A stretch of DNA of 64,000 bases. Origin: Thermoanaerobacterium butyriciformans (lineage in GTDB: Bacteria > Bacillota > Thermoanaerobacteria > Thermoanaerobacterales > Thermoanaerobacteraceae). Where the stretch lies: positions 1 to 64,000 of the forward strand of contig NZ_JAGGLT010000014.1 in assembly GCF_017874545.1 (NCBI RefSeq), in the 5' to 3' direction. The position numbers and the translations under genes are program-made. The notes beneath the pieces were generated by a model. The model was not told where the DNA came from. It worked only from the letters and a program-made list of their open reading frames with translations, and searched no databases. Shown here piece after piece: positions 1 to 8,800 of this stretch (position 1 is its first letter; every line of letters starts with the position of its first letter).

Positions 1-84
1 GAGTAAAAACAATTGCATGAAAATTCACAATACATTAAACATTATGTGAATAAAATTTGAAGAAAAAAATTTGCCAACAACTAC

Positions 85-121
85 TTGACACAAACCGTAT
101 TAAACTAATACTTGTATACAA
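85..121 (+). promoter_or_regulatory. candidate folE promoter with two palindromes
   Basis: A TTGACA hexamer at 85-90 lies 16 bases before AATACT (107-112), a possible -35/-10 pair. Two palindromes overlap or abut the -10: GTATTA-aac-TAATAC at 97-111 and TTGTATACAA at 112-121. Their place suggests repressor binding sites, but I do not recognise the regulator. The first 84 bases of the window hold nothing I can name. Confidence 0.45.
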
Positions 122-172
122 ATCTAAAAAATGATATATTGATATAAAAAGTTCTATTTGAGGAGCATGGCG

Positions 173-739
173 ATGATTGACAAAGAAAAGATAAAAAAGG
201 CTGTATTTGATATACTTGAGGCTATAGGAGAAGACCCAAAAAGGGAGGGCCTTTTAGAGACACCTGATAGAGTTGCAAGAATGTACGAAGAGATTTTTTC
301 AGGACTTCATACAAATGTGATGGATGTGATAAAGACTTTTAAGGAAGATGAACATCAAGAGATAGTCATAGTGAAAGATATACCAATGTACTCTATGTGC
401 GAACATCATTTACTGCCATTTATGGGTGTTGCACATGTGGCGTATCTTCCGAGAAAAGGCACAATTCTGGGACTTTCCAAGCTTGCCAGAATCGTCGATA
501 TTTTGGCTAAAAAGCCTCAACTGCAGGAGAGGCTTACCAGTGAGATCGCTGATACGATTGTAAAAGCCGCAAATCCTTTAGGAGTTGCAGTCGTCGTAGA
601 GGCAGAGCACCTTTGCATGACGATGCGGGGCATAAAAAAACCTGGTGCAAAGACAGTTACATCTGCTTTACGAGGCTTATTTAAAACAGACCAAAGGTCA
701 AGAGAAGAAGTCATGCTTTTGATAAATGGAAAGCGATGA
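173..739 (+). CDS. folE: GTP cyclohydrolase I
   Basis: First enzyme of folate synthesis; it converts GTP to 7,8-dihydroneopterin triphosphate and formate in the cytoplasm. The 188-residue product has the family's usual length. Zinc-site residues are visible as Cys76 and His79 in [10 protein letters not shown] and Cys148 in [10 protein letters not shown] place the start at ATG 173 because AGGAG at 161-165 is seven bases upstream; the TTG at 158 overlaps that ribosome site and ATG 167 is too close. It opens a compact folate cluster (folE-folP-folK-PTPS) and is followed 21 bases later by folP. The call is firm. Confidence 0.96.
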   Translation: MIDKEKIKKAVFDILEAIGEDPKREGLLETPDRVARMYEEIFSGLHTNVMDVIKTFKEDEHQEIVIVKDIPMYSMCEHHLLPFMGVAHVAYLPRKGTILGLSKLARIVDILAKKPQLQERLTSEIADTIVKAANPLGVAVVVEAEHLCMTMRGIKKPGAKTVTSALRGLFKTDQRSREEVMLLINGKR

Positions 740-760
740 TCACAAGGAAAGGGTGATATT

Positions 761-1573
761 ATGGCTTATATGTTAAAATTAAGAAATAAAGAGTTGGAAA
801 TTGGAAAGAGAACGTACATAATGGGCATATTGAATATGACGCCTGATTCTTTCTCTGATGGTGGGAAATACAATACTTTGGAGAAGGGCATGGAAAGAGC
901 CTTAAAGATGATGGAAGACGGAGCTGATATAATAGACGTAGGCGGCGAATCTTCAAGGCCTGGATACGAACCTGTGACTGCAGAAGAAGAACTTTCCAGG
1001 ATAAATGATATAGTCAAGAAGTTGTGTGAAGTAGACACCATAATTTCAATTGATACAATGAAGTCAAAAGTGGCCTACGAGTGCCTTAAGAATGGAGCTC
1101 ACATCATAAACGACATCTGGGGTTTGCAAAGAGATCCTGATATGGCAAAAGTCGTTGCTGATTATGGTGCTGGCGTGGTGATAATGCACAATAAGGAAGT
1201 GGCAGAATACCATGACCTTTTGCAGGAGGTTATAAGTTTCTTTGAGAAAAGCATTGATATTGCTTTAAAAGCAGGCATAAAAAAGGAAAACATAATGATC
1301 GATCCCGGAATAGGTTTTGGGAAGACTTTAGAGCACAATCTGACATTGATGAAAAGGCTTGATGAGCTTAAAATATTGGGACTTCCTATATTGCTTGGCA
1401 CATCAAGAAAATCAATGATAGGGCGTGTCTTAAACCTTGACGTAAATGAAAGAATGGAGGGTACTGCTGCCACAGTTGTGGTTGGAATAGTAAAGGGTGC
1501 TGACATCGTCAGAGTGCACGACGTGAAAGAAATGTGGCGAGTAGCCAGGATGACGGATGCGATGATAAGATGA
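761..1573 (+). CDS. folP: dihydropteroate synthase
   Basis: Joins 6-hydroxymethyl-dihydropterin diphosphate to p-aminobenzoate to make dihydropteroate; it is the sulfonamide target. The 270-residue TIM-barrel protein shows the signature blocks NMTPDSFSDGG, DVGGESSRPG, IDPGIGFGKT and GTSRKS in order. An AAGGAAAGGGTG ribosome site precedes ATG 761. Its stop codon overlaps the folK start (ATGA at 1570-1573), so translation of the two is probably coupled. No folB gene lies between folP and folK, where many Firmicutes carry it; the PTPS-type gene two places downstream may fill that step. Confidence 0.96.
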   Translation: MAYMLKLRNKELEIGKRTYIMGILNMTPDSFSDGGKYNTLEKGMERALKMMEDGADIIDVGGESSRPGYEPVTAEEELSRINDIVKKLCEVDTIISIDTMKSKVAYECLKNGAHIINDIWGLQRDPDMAKVVADYGAGVVIMHNKEVAEYHDLLQEVISFFEKSIDIALKAGIKKENIMIDPGIGFGKTLEHNLTLMKRLDELKILGLPILLGTSRKSMIGRVLNLDVNERMEGTAATVVVGIVKGADIVRVHDVKEMWRVARMTDAMIR

Positions 1574-2067
1574 CGGATATATACATATCGATTGGTTCAA
1601 ATGTGGGATATAGGGAAGGATACTTAAAAAGTGCACTTATTAAGCTTGCCAAGAATTCAGTTATCATAGAAAAAGTATCTCCTATTTATGAGACAGAACC
1701 TGTTGGATATAAAGAACAAGGCAAATTTTTAAATGCGGTGGTACAGGCAAAGACAGAACTTAAGCCCCATGAGCTTCTTAAAATTATTAATACGGTAGAA
1801 AAAGAACTTGGAAGAGAGAGGGTTATAAGATGGGGACCCCGTACAATTGATATAGATATACTGTTGTATGGTGATGTAACTATAAATGATGATGATTTAA
1901 AAATACCTCATGAGAGAATGTGGGAGAGAGCGTTTGTACTTGTGCCACTTAATGATATTGATCCCAACATCACGAATGATGGAGTAAAATTATCGCGTAT
2001 AATAGAAATGCTGCCGGACAAAGAAGGTGTGAAACTTTATAAAATGGATTGGTACAAGGTGGTGTAG
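1570..2067 (+). CDS. folK: 6-hydroxymethyl-7,8-dihydropterin pyrophosphokinase
   Basis: Transfers pyrophosphate from ATP to 6-hydroxymethyl-dihydropterin, giving the FolP substrate. The 165-residue protein has the HPPK landmarks SIGSNVGYREG near the N-terminus, ETEPVGYKEQGKFLNAV, and WGPRTIDIDILLYGD with the Mg-binding acidic residues. The start is ATG 1570, overlapping the folP stop as ATGA. A longer in-frame start at 1534 would lie deep inside folP and add a tail without homology to the family, so I reject it. The downstream PTPS gene starts two bases after the stop. Confidence 0.95.
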   Translation: MTDIYISIGSNVGYREGYLKSALIKLAKNSVIIEKVSPIYETEPVGYKEQGKFLNAVVQAKTELKPHELLKIINTVEKELGRERVIRWGPRTIDIDILLYGDVTINDDDLKIPHERMWERAFVLVPLNDIDPNITNDGVKLSRIIEMLPDKEGVKLYKMDWYKVV

Positions 2068-2069
2068 AT

Positions 2070-2441
2070 ATGAAGGTGACAAAGTCATTTACATTTGACA
2101 GTGCTCACAATTTGACCAAGTACAATGGAAAGTGTGAAAATCTTCATGGGCACACGTATAAGCTGGAGGTAACGGTGGAAGGCAGTATAGACGATGAAGG
2201 AATGGTCATAGATTTTGCTCAGCTTAAAGCTATCGTTGATAGTGAAGTGGTAAAAAAATTGGATCATGCGTACTTAAATGATGTCTTAGGTTTTAACACA
2301 ACGTGTGAAAATATAGCAATGTGGATGTGGGAAAAATTAGACCCTCTTTTAAAAAGTGATAGATTTCATCTTTTCAGCATAAGGCTGTGGGAAACCCCTA
2401 CGAGTTTCGCCGAAGTAACCATACAGGACTTTACAAAGTAA
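2070..2441 (+). CDS. 6-pyruvoyltetrahydropterin synthase family protein, PTPS-III type (FolB bypass)
   Basis: A 123-residue T-fold pterin enzyme. Zinc ligands are His13, His26 and His28 (motif LHGH). The catalytic Cys22 is followed by Glu23 (GKCENLHGH). PTPS paralogues in which glutamate replaces or accompanies the catalytic cysteine are known as PTPS-III and can replace dihydroneopterin aldolase (FolB), converting dihydroneopterin triphosphate to 6-hydroxymethyl-dihydropterin. The gene is in the folate operon, which lacks folB, and no other queuosine gene is nearby. I therefore infer a folate role rather than QueD, though annotation pipelines would often write queD. The start is ATG 2070 behind GGTGGTG. 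Confidence 0.85.
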   Translation: MKVTKSFTFDSAHNLTKYNGKCENLHGHTYKLEVTVEGSIDDEGMVIDFAQLKAIVDSEVVKKLDHAYLNDVLGFNTTCENIAMWMWEKLDPLLKSDRFHLFSIRLWETPTSFAEVTIQDFTK

Positions 2442-2460
2442 CTGTGGAAGGTTGTGTCAG

Positions 2461-3150
2461 ATGTTTATAGAAAATCCCATTGTAAAAGGGAGATTTTTGG
2501 AGAGAATAAACAGATTTTTAGCTCGTGTAGAGGTAGACGGCCAAATTATAACTGTTCATGTACCTAATACAGGCAGGTGCAAGGAACTGTTTGTGCCGGG
2601 CGCAACTGTTGTCCTTGAAAAGCGGGAAGGAATGGGAAGAAAAACTCCTTACGAGTTGGAATTCGTATATAAAGGGAAAAGGCTTATATCTATCGATTCA
2701 CAGATTCCCAACAAAGTAGTGATGGATAACATTGTGCGGGGCAAATTGGATGAATTTGCAGGATATGATGTTATTGAAAAAGAAAAGACGTATAAAAACA
2801 GCAAATTTGATCTTAAGCTTTCTAAAAAAGATGAGGTTTTTTTCATAGAAATTAAAGGGGTCACCCTTGAGGAAAATGGTGTTGTAATGTTTCCGGATGC
2901 ACCAACTGAGAGAGGAACAAAACACATGGTAGAGCTTAAAAGCGTAAAAGAAGAAGGCATGAGGGCCGCTGTCGTTTTTCTCGTGCAGATGGATGACGTG
3001 CTTTATTTTACGCCAAATGTAAAGACAGATATTAAATTTGCCTCTGCTTTAAAAGATGCTATTGAATCCGGCGTTGAAGCCTACGCATATTGTTGCGAAG
3101 TTAAAGAAAACTTTATTGACATTAAAGGTGAAGTCGAAATTAAAATTTAA
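2461..3150 (+). CDS. sfsA: SfsA family DNA-binding/nuclease-like protein
   Basis: A 229-residue protein of the sugar fermentation stimulation (SfsA) family. It has an N-terminal OB-like part (GRFLERINRFLARVEV, HVPNTGRCKEL) and a C-terminal restriction-endonuclease-like core (YKNSKFDL, FFIEIKGVTLE, FPDAPTERGTKH). The E. coli protein binds DNA; the biochemical role is not settled. The start is ATG 2461 because GGAAGG ends ten bases upstream, whereas TTG 2452 touches it. It is the last gene of the folate transcription unit and is followed by a hairpin terminator. Why it travels with folate genes is unclear. Confidence 0.9.
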   Translation: MFIENPIVKGRFLERINRFLARVEVDGQIITVHVPNTGRCKELFVPGATVVLEKREGMGRKTPYELEFVYKGKRLISIDSQIPNKVVMDNIVRGKLDEFAGYDVIEKEKTYKNSKFDLKLSKKDEVFFIEIKGVTLEENGVVMFPDAPTERGTKHMVELKSVKEEGMRAAVVFLVQMDDVLYFTPNVKTDIKFASALKDAIESGVEAYAYCCEVKENFIDIKGEVEIKI

Positions 3151-3160
3151 CCATGTTTAG

Positions 3161-3190
3161 AGGGCGAGGTTACTCGTCTTTTGTTTTTTT
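3161..3190 (+). terminator. rho-independent terminator after sfsA
   Basis: A stem of about nine pairs (3161-3168 with 3173-3180, two G-T wobbles) has a four-base loop and is followed by TTTTGTTTTTTT. It closes the folE-sfsA unit. Confidence 0.8.
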
Positions 3191-3238
3191 GTTAAAAGTC
3201 ATATAATATAATTATTAATTAGTGATTGAGGTGAATAT

Positions 3239-3454
3239 ATGATTACAAAAGAGATGATAGACAGGATAAATTATCTGTACCATAAATCAAAAAATGAAGG
3301 TCTAACAGATGAAGAGAAGATAGAGCAGTCAAAGTTAAGGATGGAATACGTAAAGGAGATAAGAGAGAGGGTAAAGCAGCAGCTTGACAGCATAAAATTT
3401 GCAGATGAGGATGATTGTCACGACGATTGCTGCCATCATCACCATCACCAATAA
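3239..3454 (+). CDS. DUF896 (YnzC-like) protein with Cys/His-rich tail
   Basis: A 71-residue protein whose first ~55 residues match the short helical DUF896 family (ITKEMIDRINYLYHKSK, then EEKIEQSKLRMEYVKEIRE). B. subtilis YnzC is the known member; its function is not established. The last 17 residues are unusual: acidic, then Cys and His rich (CHDDCCHHHHHQ), which looks able to bind metal such as Ni, Zn or Cu. GAGGTG lies upstream of the ATG. It appears to be a single-gene unit between two terminators. Confidence 0.8.
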   Translation: MITKEMIDRINYLYHKSKNEGLTDEEKIEQSKLRMEYVKEIRERVKQQLDSIKFADEDDCHDDCCHHHHHQ

Positions 3455-3456
3455 AA

Positions 3457-3478
3457 GAGGGAGAGATGTATCTCCCTC
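3457..3478 (-). terminator. hairpin between convergent genes 3239 and 3477
   Basis: An eight-pair stem (3457-3464 with 3471-3478) has a six-base loop. Read on the minus strand it is followed by TTTTATT, so it ends the reverse gene; it may also act on the plus strand, where the T run is poor. Confidence 0.6.
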
Positions 3479-3662
3479 ATGTGACTTTGTCGTGCATAGG
3501 CCTTTTTACATCTTTGCTTATGCCATGATTGTGGGCTCTGTATTGGGCTTTTTGCGATTTTGCTTCTCGCTTAAAATGCCTTGTCTCCCACTTGTAGATG
3601 TCAGCAGCGAATTCCACTCGGTTTCCTTTGATATTTGTCCAGTGGCTCTTTCTGATTGACAT
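3477..3662 (-). CDS. small basic protein, function unknown
   Basis: A 61-residue reading frame on the minus strand that I do not recognise. I accept it because a strong GGAGGTG ribosome site lies six bases before its ATG (complement of 3660-3662), it is convergent with the DUF896 gene, and a hairpin terminator lies at its 3' end. The product is basic and rich in Lys, Arg and His (motifs SIRKSHWTN, KWETRHFKREAK, YRAHNHG), with one Trp-containing segment in the middle. No membrane segment or signal peptide is visible. It could be a nucleic-acid-binding peptide, but that is a guess from composition only. Confidence 0.6.
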   Translation of the reverse strand: MSIRKSHWTNIKGNRVEFAADIYKWETRHFKREAKSQKAQYRAHNHGISKDVKRPMHDKVT

Positions 3663-3765
3663 CAAAAACACCTCCAATGATTTTTGGTGTTTAATTATAT
3701 TTTTCATTAATAAAACAAATTTATACTGATGGTATCATTTTAAATTTAAAGAAAGGATGTTTTTT

Positions 3766-5160
3766 ATGAAAGAGGATCAAAGATACATAACGTGTGATGA
3801 TGCACTTAGACTGAACAGAAGCCAAGTACGGGAAAATTACAGGGAGTACGTAAATTCTAATTTTGTCTCTATGCTGTCTATGCTGCAGTTTGATAAGCTT
3901 TTTGTGAAAGCAAAAGGCGTGTCTGTATGGGACAGCGACGGCAACGAGTACTTAGATTTTCTCGGCGGCTACGGTGCATTAAACCTTGGACATAATCCTG
4001 ATGAAATTTATGAAGCGATAGAAAAGGTGAAAGATCTGCCAAACATACTTCAAGCTGCGGTAAATGATTTTCCCGGTGCATTGGCATATGATTTAGCGCT
4101 AGTTACACCAGGTGATTTGAAAAGGAGCTTTTTCTGTAACAGCGGTGCTGAGGCAGTTGAAGGAGCTTTAAAACTTGCAAAAATTGCGTCTGGAAAGCAT
4201 AAAATTGTGTACTGCAAAAATTCTTTTCATGGGAAGTCGGCAGGAGCTCTCTCGGTTACTGGGCGTGAAAAATATCAAAAGTATTTTAAACCGCTTGTTC
4301 CCGATACAATACAGGTAGAATACGGTGATGCCAATGAACTGGAAGATGCTTTGAAAGGGAAGGATGTAGCGGCGTTTATAGTAGAACCTATACAAGGTGA
4401 AGGCGGCGTTATCGTGCCACATGATGGATATTTAAAAGAAGTTAGGGAGCTTACAACAAAGTATGATGCATATCTCATATTTGATGAAGTACAAACTGGT
4501 TTTGGAAGGACCGGTAAGATGTTTGCTTGCCAACATGAAAATGTAGTGCCGGATATCATGTGCTTGGCAAAATCGCTTGGAGGCGGTGTGATGCCAATTG
4601 GTGCGTATATTGCCAAAGATGAAGTGTGGAAGAAAGGCTATGGAACTATGGACAGATGTCTTTTGCATACCTCAACATTTGGAGGCAATACGTTGGCATG
4701 CGCGGCTGGTATAACTGCTATAAAACTTATTTTAGATAAAAATCTTCCTGAGGCTGCAAGAGAAAAAGGAGAATATTTCTTAAGCAGATTAAAAAAATTG
4801 AAAGAAAAGCACAAACTCATAAAAGACGTAAGAGGAAAGGGTCTTATGATAGGCGTTGAATTTAACCAGCCAGAAGGCGGATTGCTGGACAAACTATCTG
4901 GCGGTGCTGTATCAAAATTGTCAAATGAATACTTAGGTTCATTAGTTGCTGGAGAACTTCAAAATAAGCATCACATCATAACAGCATATACACTTAATAA
5001 CCCAAATGTAATAAGATTTGAGCCGCCACTTATTGTTACTAAAGAGCAGATTGATAGAGTCGTAGATGCTTTAGATGAGATAATGACCAGAAGCGGTAGT
5101 TTATTGGGTATGACATTATCAAGTGCAAAGACTGTTTTAGGCTCATTTTTCAATAGATAG
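3766..5160 (+). CDS. class III PLP aminotransferase, putrescine/ornithine-type
   Basis: A 464-residue PLP enzyme of the class III (omega) aminotransferase family. Visible features are SDGNEYLDFLGGYGALNLGH (substrate/PLP region), CNSGAEAVEGALKLAK (phosphate binding), FDEVQTGFGRTG (PLP-pyridine Asp), and the Schiff-base lysine Lys269 in CLAKSLGGGVMP. The extended N-terminus and C-terminus resemble putrescine aminotransferase (PatA/YgjG) more than acetylornithine aminotransferase, but the substrate cannot be fixed from sequence. No arg genes are nearby. The start is ATG 3766; ATG 3757 directly abuts the ribosome site AAAGAAAGG. A thioredoxin-like gene follows at nine bases. Confidence 0.85.
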   Translation: MKEDQRYITCDDALRLNRSQVRENYREYVNSNFVSMLSMLQFDKLFVKAKGVSVWDSDGNEYLDFLGGYGALNLGHNPDEIYEAIEKVKDLPNILQAAVNDFPGALAYDLALVTPGDLKRSFFCNSGAEAVEGALKLAKIASGKHKIVYCKNSFHGKSAGALSVTGREKYQKYFKPLVPDTIQVEYGDANELEDALKGKDVAAFIVEPIQGEGGVIVPHDGYLKEVRELTTKYDAYLIFDEVQTGFGRTGKMFACQHENVVPDIMCLAKSLGGGVMPIGAYIAKDEVWKKGYGTMDRCLLHTSTFGGNTLACAAGITAIKLILDKNLPEAAREKGEYFLSRLKKLKEKHKLIKDVRGKGLMIGVEFNQPEGGLLDKLSGGAVSKLSNEYLGSLVAGELQNKHHIITAYTLNNPNVIRFEPPLIVTKEQIDRVVDALDEIMTRSGSLLGMTLSSAKTVLGSFFNR

Positions 5161-5169
5161 GTGATTTTA

Positions 5170-5661
5170 ATGGATATTAAGAAATTGTTTGATAGCGGTA
5201 TAAGTTTTAATGATTTTATTAAGAGTGAAGACAACAAAAACCCAGAAATTTTCAAAAATAGATTTGAAACTGTAACTATAGATGAAAGCATAAAGAATAT
5301 CAAAGATAGCAGTAGGGTTTCAAGTGTTTTGGCTTTCGCTGAAAGCTGGTGTCCTGACTGTCAAGTAAGTGTGCCTATAATGGCTAAGATATGTGCTATA
5401 TTGGGAATTGACTTTCACATATTGAAAAGAAAAGGGTACGAAGAAGACATGATGGTGCTATGCAAAGACAAAGAAGCAAAGATACCAACATTTGCTTTTC
5501 TGGACGATTCTTTCAAAGTTGTAGGTACATGGATAGAAAGGCCTAAAGTTATAAAGGAACTTGTGGCAAAAGGCGACAATAGCTTTAGAAGTGGTTATGT
5601 AAATGGAGCATACGATAAAGAGATTATAGATGAGCTTTTAGAAAAAATATCCCGTTCATGA
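5170..5661 (+). CDS. thioredoxin-family protein (WCPDC motif)
   Basis: A 163-residue cytoplasmic thioredoxin-fold protein. The redox motif WCPDC places the two cysteines at residues 61 and 64, and the cis-proline region appears as AKIPTFAFLD. This arrangement resembles the thioredoxin-like family of Gram-positive bacteria (Thioredoxin_9 type). No signal peptide is visible. It starts nine bases after the aminotransferase stop behind AGGTGA (ATG 5170; the in-frame GTG 5161 overlaps that site), so the two are co-transcribed. Its redox partner is unknown. A strong terminator overlaps its stop codon. Confidence 0.85.
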   Translation: MDIKKLFDSGISFNDFIKSEDNKNPEIFKNRFETVTIDESIKNIKDSSRVSSVLAFAESWCPDCQVSVPIMAKICAILGIDFHILKRKGYEEDMMVLCKDKEAKIPTFAFLDDSFKVVGTWIERPKVIKELVAKGDNSFRSGYVNGAYDKEIIDELLEKISRS

Positions 5662-5676
5662 TGACGGGATATTTTT
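5647..5676 (+). terminator. terminator after thioredoxin-like gene
   Basis: A nine-pair stem (5647-5655 with 5664-5672) has an eight-base loop and is followed by TTTT. The stop codon TGA sits in the loop. Confidence 0.85.
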
Positions 5677-5781
5677 ATGGCGTATCAAATAAAATTTGCA
5701 AATGACGATATAAAGATTTAGAAATCTAAGATATGAAGAAAAATCGTGGTAAATAGATATAAAAATTCAATGAGAGAGGAT

Positions 5782-5839
5782 TTGTCTTGACACACAATAA
5801 GATGTATAATTAACTTTATCAATACACAAAATATTGTAG
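5782..5839 (+). promoter_or_regulatory. nrdJ promoter with two NrdR-like boxes
   Basis: TTGTCT (5782-5787) and TATAAT (5805-5810), 17 bases apart, form a promoter; TTGACA (5787-5792) is an alternative -35. Two 16-base elements resemble the NrdR box: 5792-5807 (ACACAATAAGATGTAT) and 5824-5839 (ACACAAAATATTGTAG). By hand they match the consensus at about 12 and 13 of 16 positions. They start 32 bases apart, about three helical turns, the usual NrdR tandem spacing. The first overlaps the -10. Confidence 0.7.
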
Positions 5840-5867
5840 TTAATTACATAATGAGGAGAGGTTTTAA

Positions 5868-8800
5868 ATGAATTTGACTGAAAACTCTAAGAAGGTTCTT
5901 GAGAGAAGGTATCTGGCAAAAGATGAGAATGGACGTGTCATTGAAACTGTTGAGGAACTTTTTGAGAGAGTAGCGAAGGCGATTTCAGATGTAGACAAAG
6001 AGTACGATATAAACGCAGACACGGAAGCCGTTAAAAAAAGGTTTTATGAGATGATGACGAACTTGGACTTTTTGCCTAATTCTCCTACGCTTATGAATGC
6101 AGGAAGGCCATTAGGGCAACTTTCAGCGTGTTTTGTGCTTCCCGTGGGGGATTCCATGGAAGAGATATTTGACGCAGTGAAATATGCAGCCATAATTCAC
6201 AAAAGTGGTGGTGGCACAGGGTTTAGCTTTTCAAGACTTAGGCCGAAGGGAGCTACAGTGAGATCGACAGGTGGTGTGGCGTCTGGCCCTGTAAGCTTTA
6301 TGAAGGTGTTTAATTCTGCTACTGAAGCGGTAAAACAGGGTGGCACACGCCGTGGGGCAAATATGGGTATATTGCGGATAGATCATCCAGATATCCTTGA
6401 ATTCATTCAGTGTAAGCAAGACAACAATGAAATAACCAATTTTAATATAAGTGTCGGAATAACAGAAGATTTTATGAAAGCAGTTGAAAAGGGCGATGAC
6501 TACGAACTGATAGATCCTCATACAAAAAAAGTTGTAAATAAGCTTAATGCGAGAGAAGTATTTAAGCTTATCGTTGAAATGGCTTGGAAAAATGGTGAGC
6601 CGGGAATCGTATTTTTAGACCGTATAAACGAAAAAAATCCGACACCGGCAATAGGTGAAATTGAGTCAACTAACCCATGTGTCACAGGGGATACTTGGGT
6701 AATGACTACAGAAGGGCCAAAGCAAGTAAATGATTTAATTGGTAAGCCTTTTGAAGCTATTATAAATGGCAGGTTCTATAGAACTACAAATGAAGGTTTC
6801 TTTAAAACGGGTCATAAACATATTGTTTTAGTTGAGACGATTGAAGGTTACTCTATAAGATTAACAGATGATCACAAAATATTAAAAGCTGTAGATAGTA
6901 GCTTAAATGAAATGAAAACTGAATGGGTTTCTGCGATAGAACTAAAACCTGGAGATAAAATTATTCTTAATAATAACAGAAATTTAATTGGGTGGTCAGG
7001 GGAGCTTGACGAAGGAGATGGATATCTATTAGGACTACTAGTCGGTGATGGTGTTCTTAAAAGAGATACTGCAATACTTTCCGCTTGGAAAGAAGGAAAA
7101 GCTGTAGGAGATGTGAATAATTGTGGCGTTGATAATGTTATGCAATATGCTTTGGATTGCGCAATGAGACTGCCGCATCGCAGAGATTTTGCAGGGTGGA
7201 TGGAAATAAAAGGGCGAAATGAATACAGGCTAAAATTAGCATCATTAAGAGACTTGGCGCTTAAAATGGGAATGCACAATGGATTTAAAACAGTAACTCC
7301 TGAATTAGAAAAAATGTCGTCGGATGCTTACATAGGTTTTATTAGGGGACTTTTTGATTGTGATGCTTCTGTGCAAGGTAGCCCAGAAAAAGGTGCAAGT
7401 ATACGACTTGCGCAGAGCGATTTAGATCTTTTAAAAGCGGTGCAAAGAATGTTGTTGCGTTTAGGCATTGTAAGTAAGATATATGTTAACAGGAGAAAAG
7501 CTTCTATGAAACTAATGCCTGATGGAAAAGGAGGCCTAAAAGAATATAAAATAAAGCCACAACATGAGTTATGTATTAGCGGCGATAATATAGAGATTTA
7601 TGCAAAACGGATAGGTTTCCAAGATCTTAAAAAAATGCATAGATTAATAACTCTTTTATCATCATATAAAAAGGGTTCTCATCAAGAACGGTTTGTAGCA
7701 AGAGTTTTAGATGTTAAAGAAAGCGGATTTGAAGATGTTTATGATGTACAGGTACCTAGGATTAATTCATTTGATGCTAATGGTATAATTATCCATAATT
7801 GTGGCGAACAACCACTTTTGCCATATGAATCCTGTAACTTAGGGTCTATAAATCTTAAAAATATGCTAAAAGAGGAAAATGGCAAATATGAAGTTGATTA
7901 TGAAAAATTAAGAAACACGGTACATAACGCTGTACATTTTCTTGACAATGTCATTGATGCAAATAAATATCCACTGCCACAGATAGACGAGATGACTAAG
8001 GGTACTAGAAAAATAGGCTTAGGAGTCATGGGCTTTGCTGATATGCTTCTTATGCTAAATATACCTTACAATTCAGAAGAGGCTGTAGAATTTGCTGATA
8101 AATTAATGAAATTTATCGACGAAGAATCTAAGTTAGCATCAATAGAACTTGCAAAAAAGAGAGGCGTTTTTAAGTACTATGATAAAAGCATATACAAGGA
8201 TAAAGGTATTAAACTCCGCAATGCGACGACGACTACCATTGCACCTACTGGTACGATATCTATAATTGCAGGGACATCCAGTGGTATTGAGCCTTTATTT
8301 GCCATAGCAATGACAAGGAATGTAATGGACAATACCCAATTGGTGGAGGTAAACCCTATATTTAAGGAAGTAGCTGTGAAAAGAGGCTTTTATTCAGAGG
8401 AATTGATGAAGAAGATAGCAGAGCAAGGTACATTAAAGGGGATTGATGGCATACCGGATGATGTAAAAAGAGTCTTTGTCACAGCTCATGACATTGACCC
8501 TGTTTGGCATATAAGGATGCAGGCAGCTTTTCAAAAGCACGTTGATAATGCGGTATCAAAAACAGTTAATTTTAGACATGACGCAACAGTTGATGATGTA
8601 AGAGAAGTTTATGAGCTAGCGTACAAACTTGGTCTTAAGGGAGTCACTATTTATCGCGATGGAAGCCGTGATTCTCAGGTGCTGAATTTAGGTATAAAAA
8701 AAGATAAAAAAGAAGACGTGAAAGAAGATATAAAAGGTAATGCAGAAGAGAATCAAATCGTGCCAAGGCCTAGACCGCCAGTCACAAAAGGTATTACTGA

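Noticed and set aside
24-84. Possible gene or origin signal at the left edge
   Set aside because: Only AT-rich sequence is present; no frame, DnaA-box cluster or repeat is visible.
2049-2441. Calling the PTPS gene queD for queuosine
   Set aside because: The active site has Glu beside Cys, the gene lies in a folB-less folate operon, and no queC/queE neighbours are present.
5679-5867. Cobalamin riboswitch before the B12-dependent nrdJ
   Set aside because: The gap is short and lacks the B12-box and the multi-helix layout; NrdR-like boxes explain the region better.
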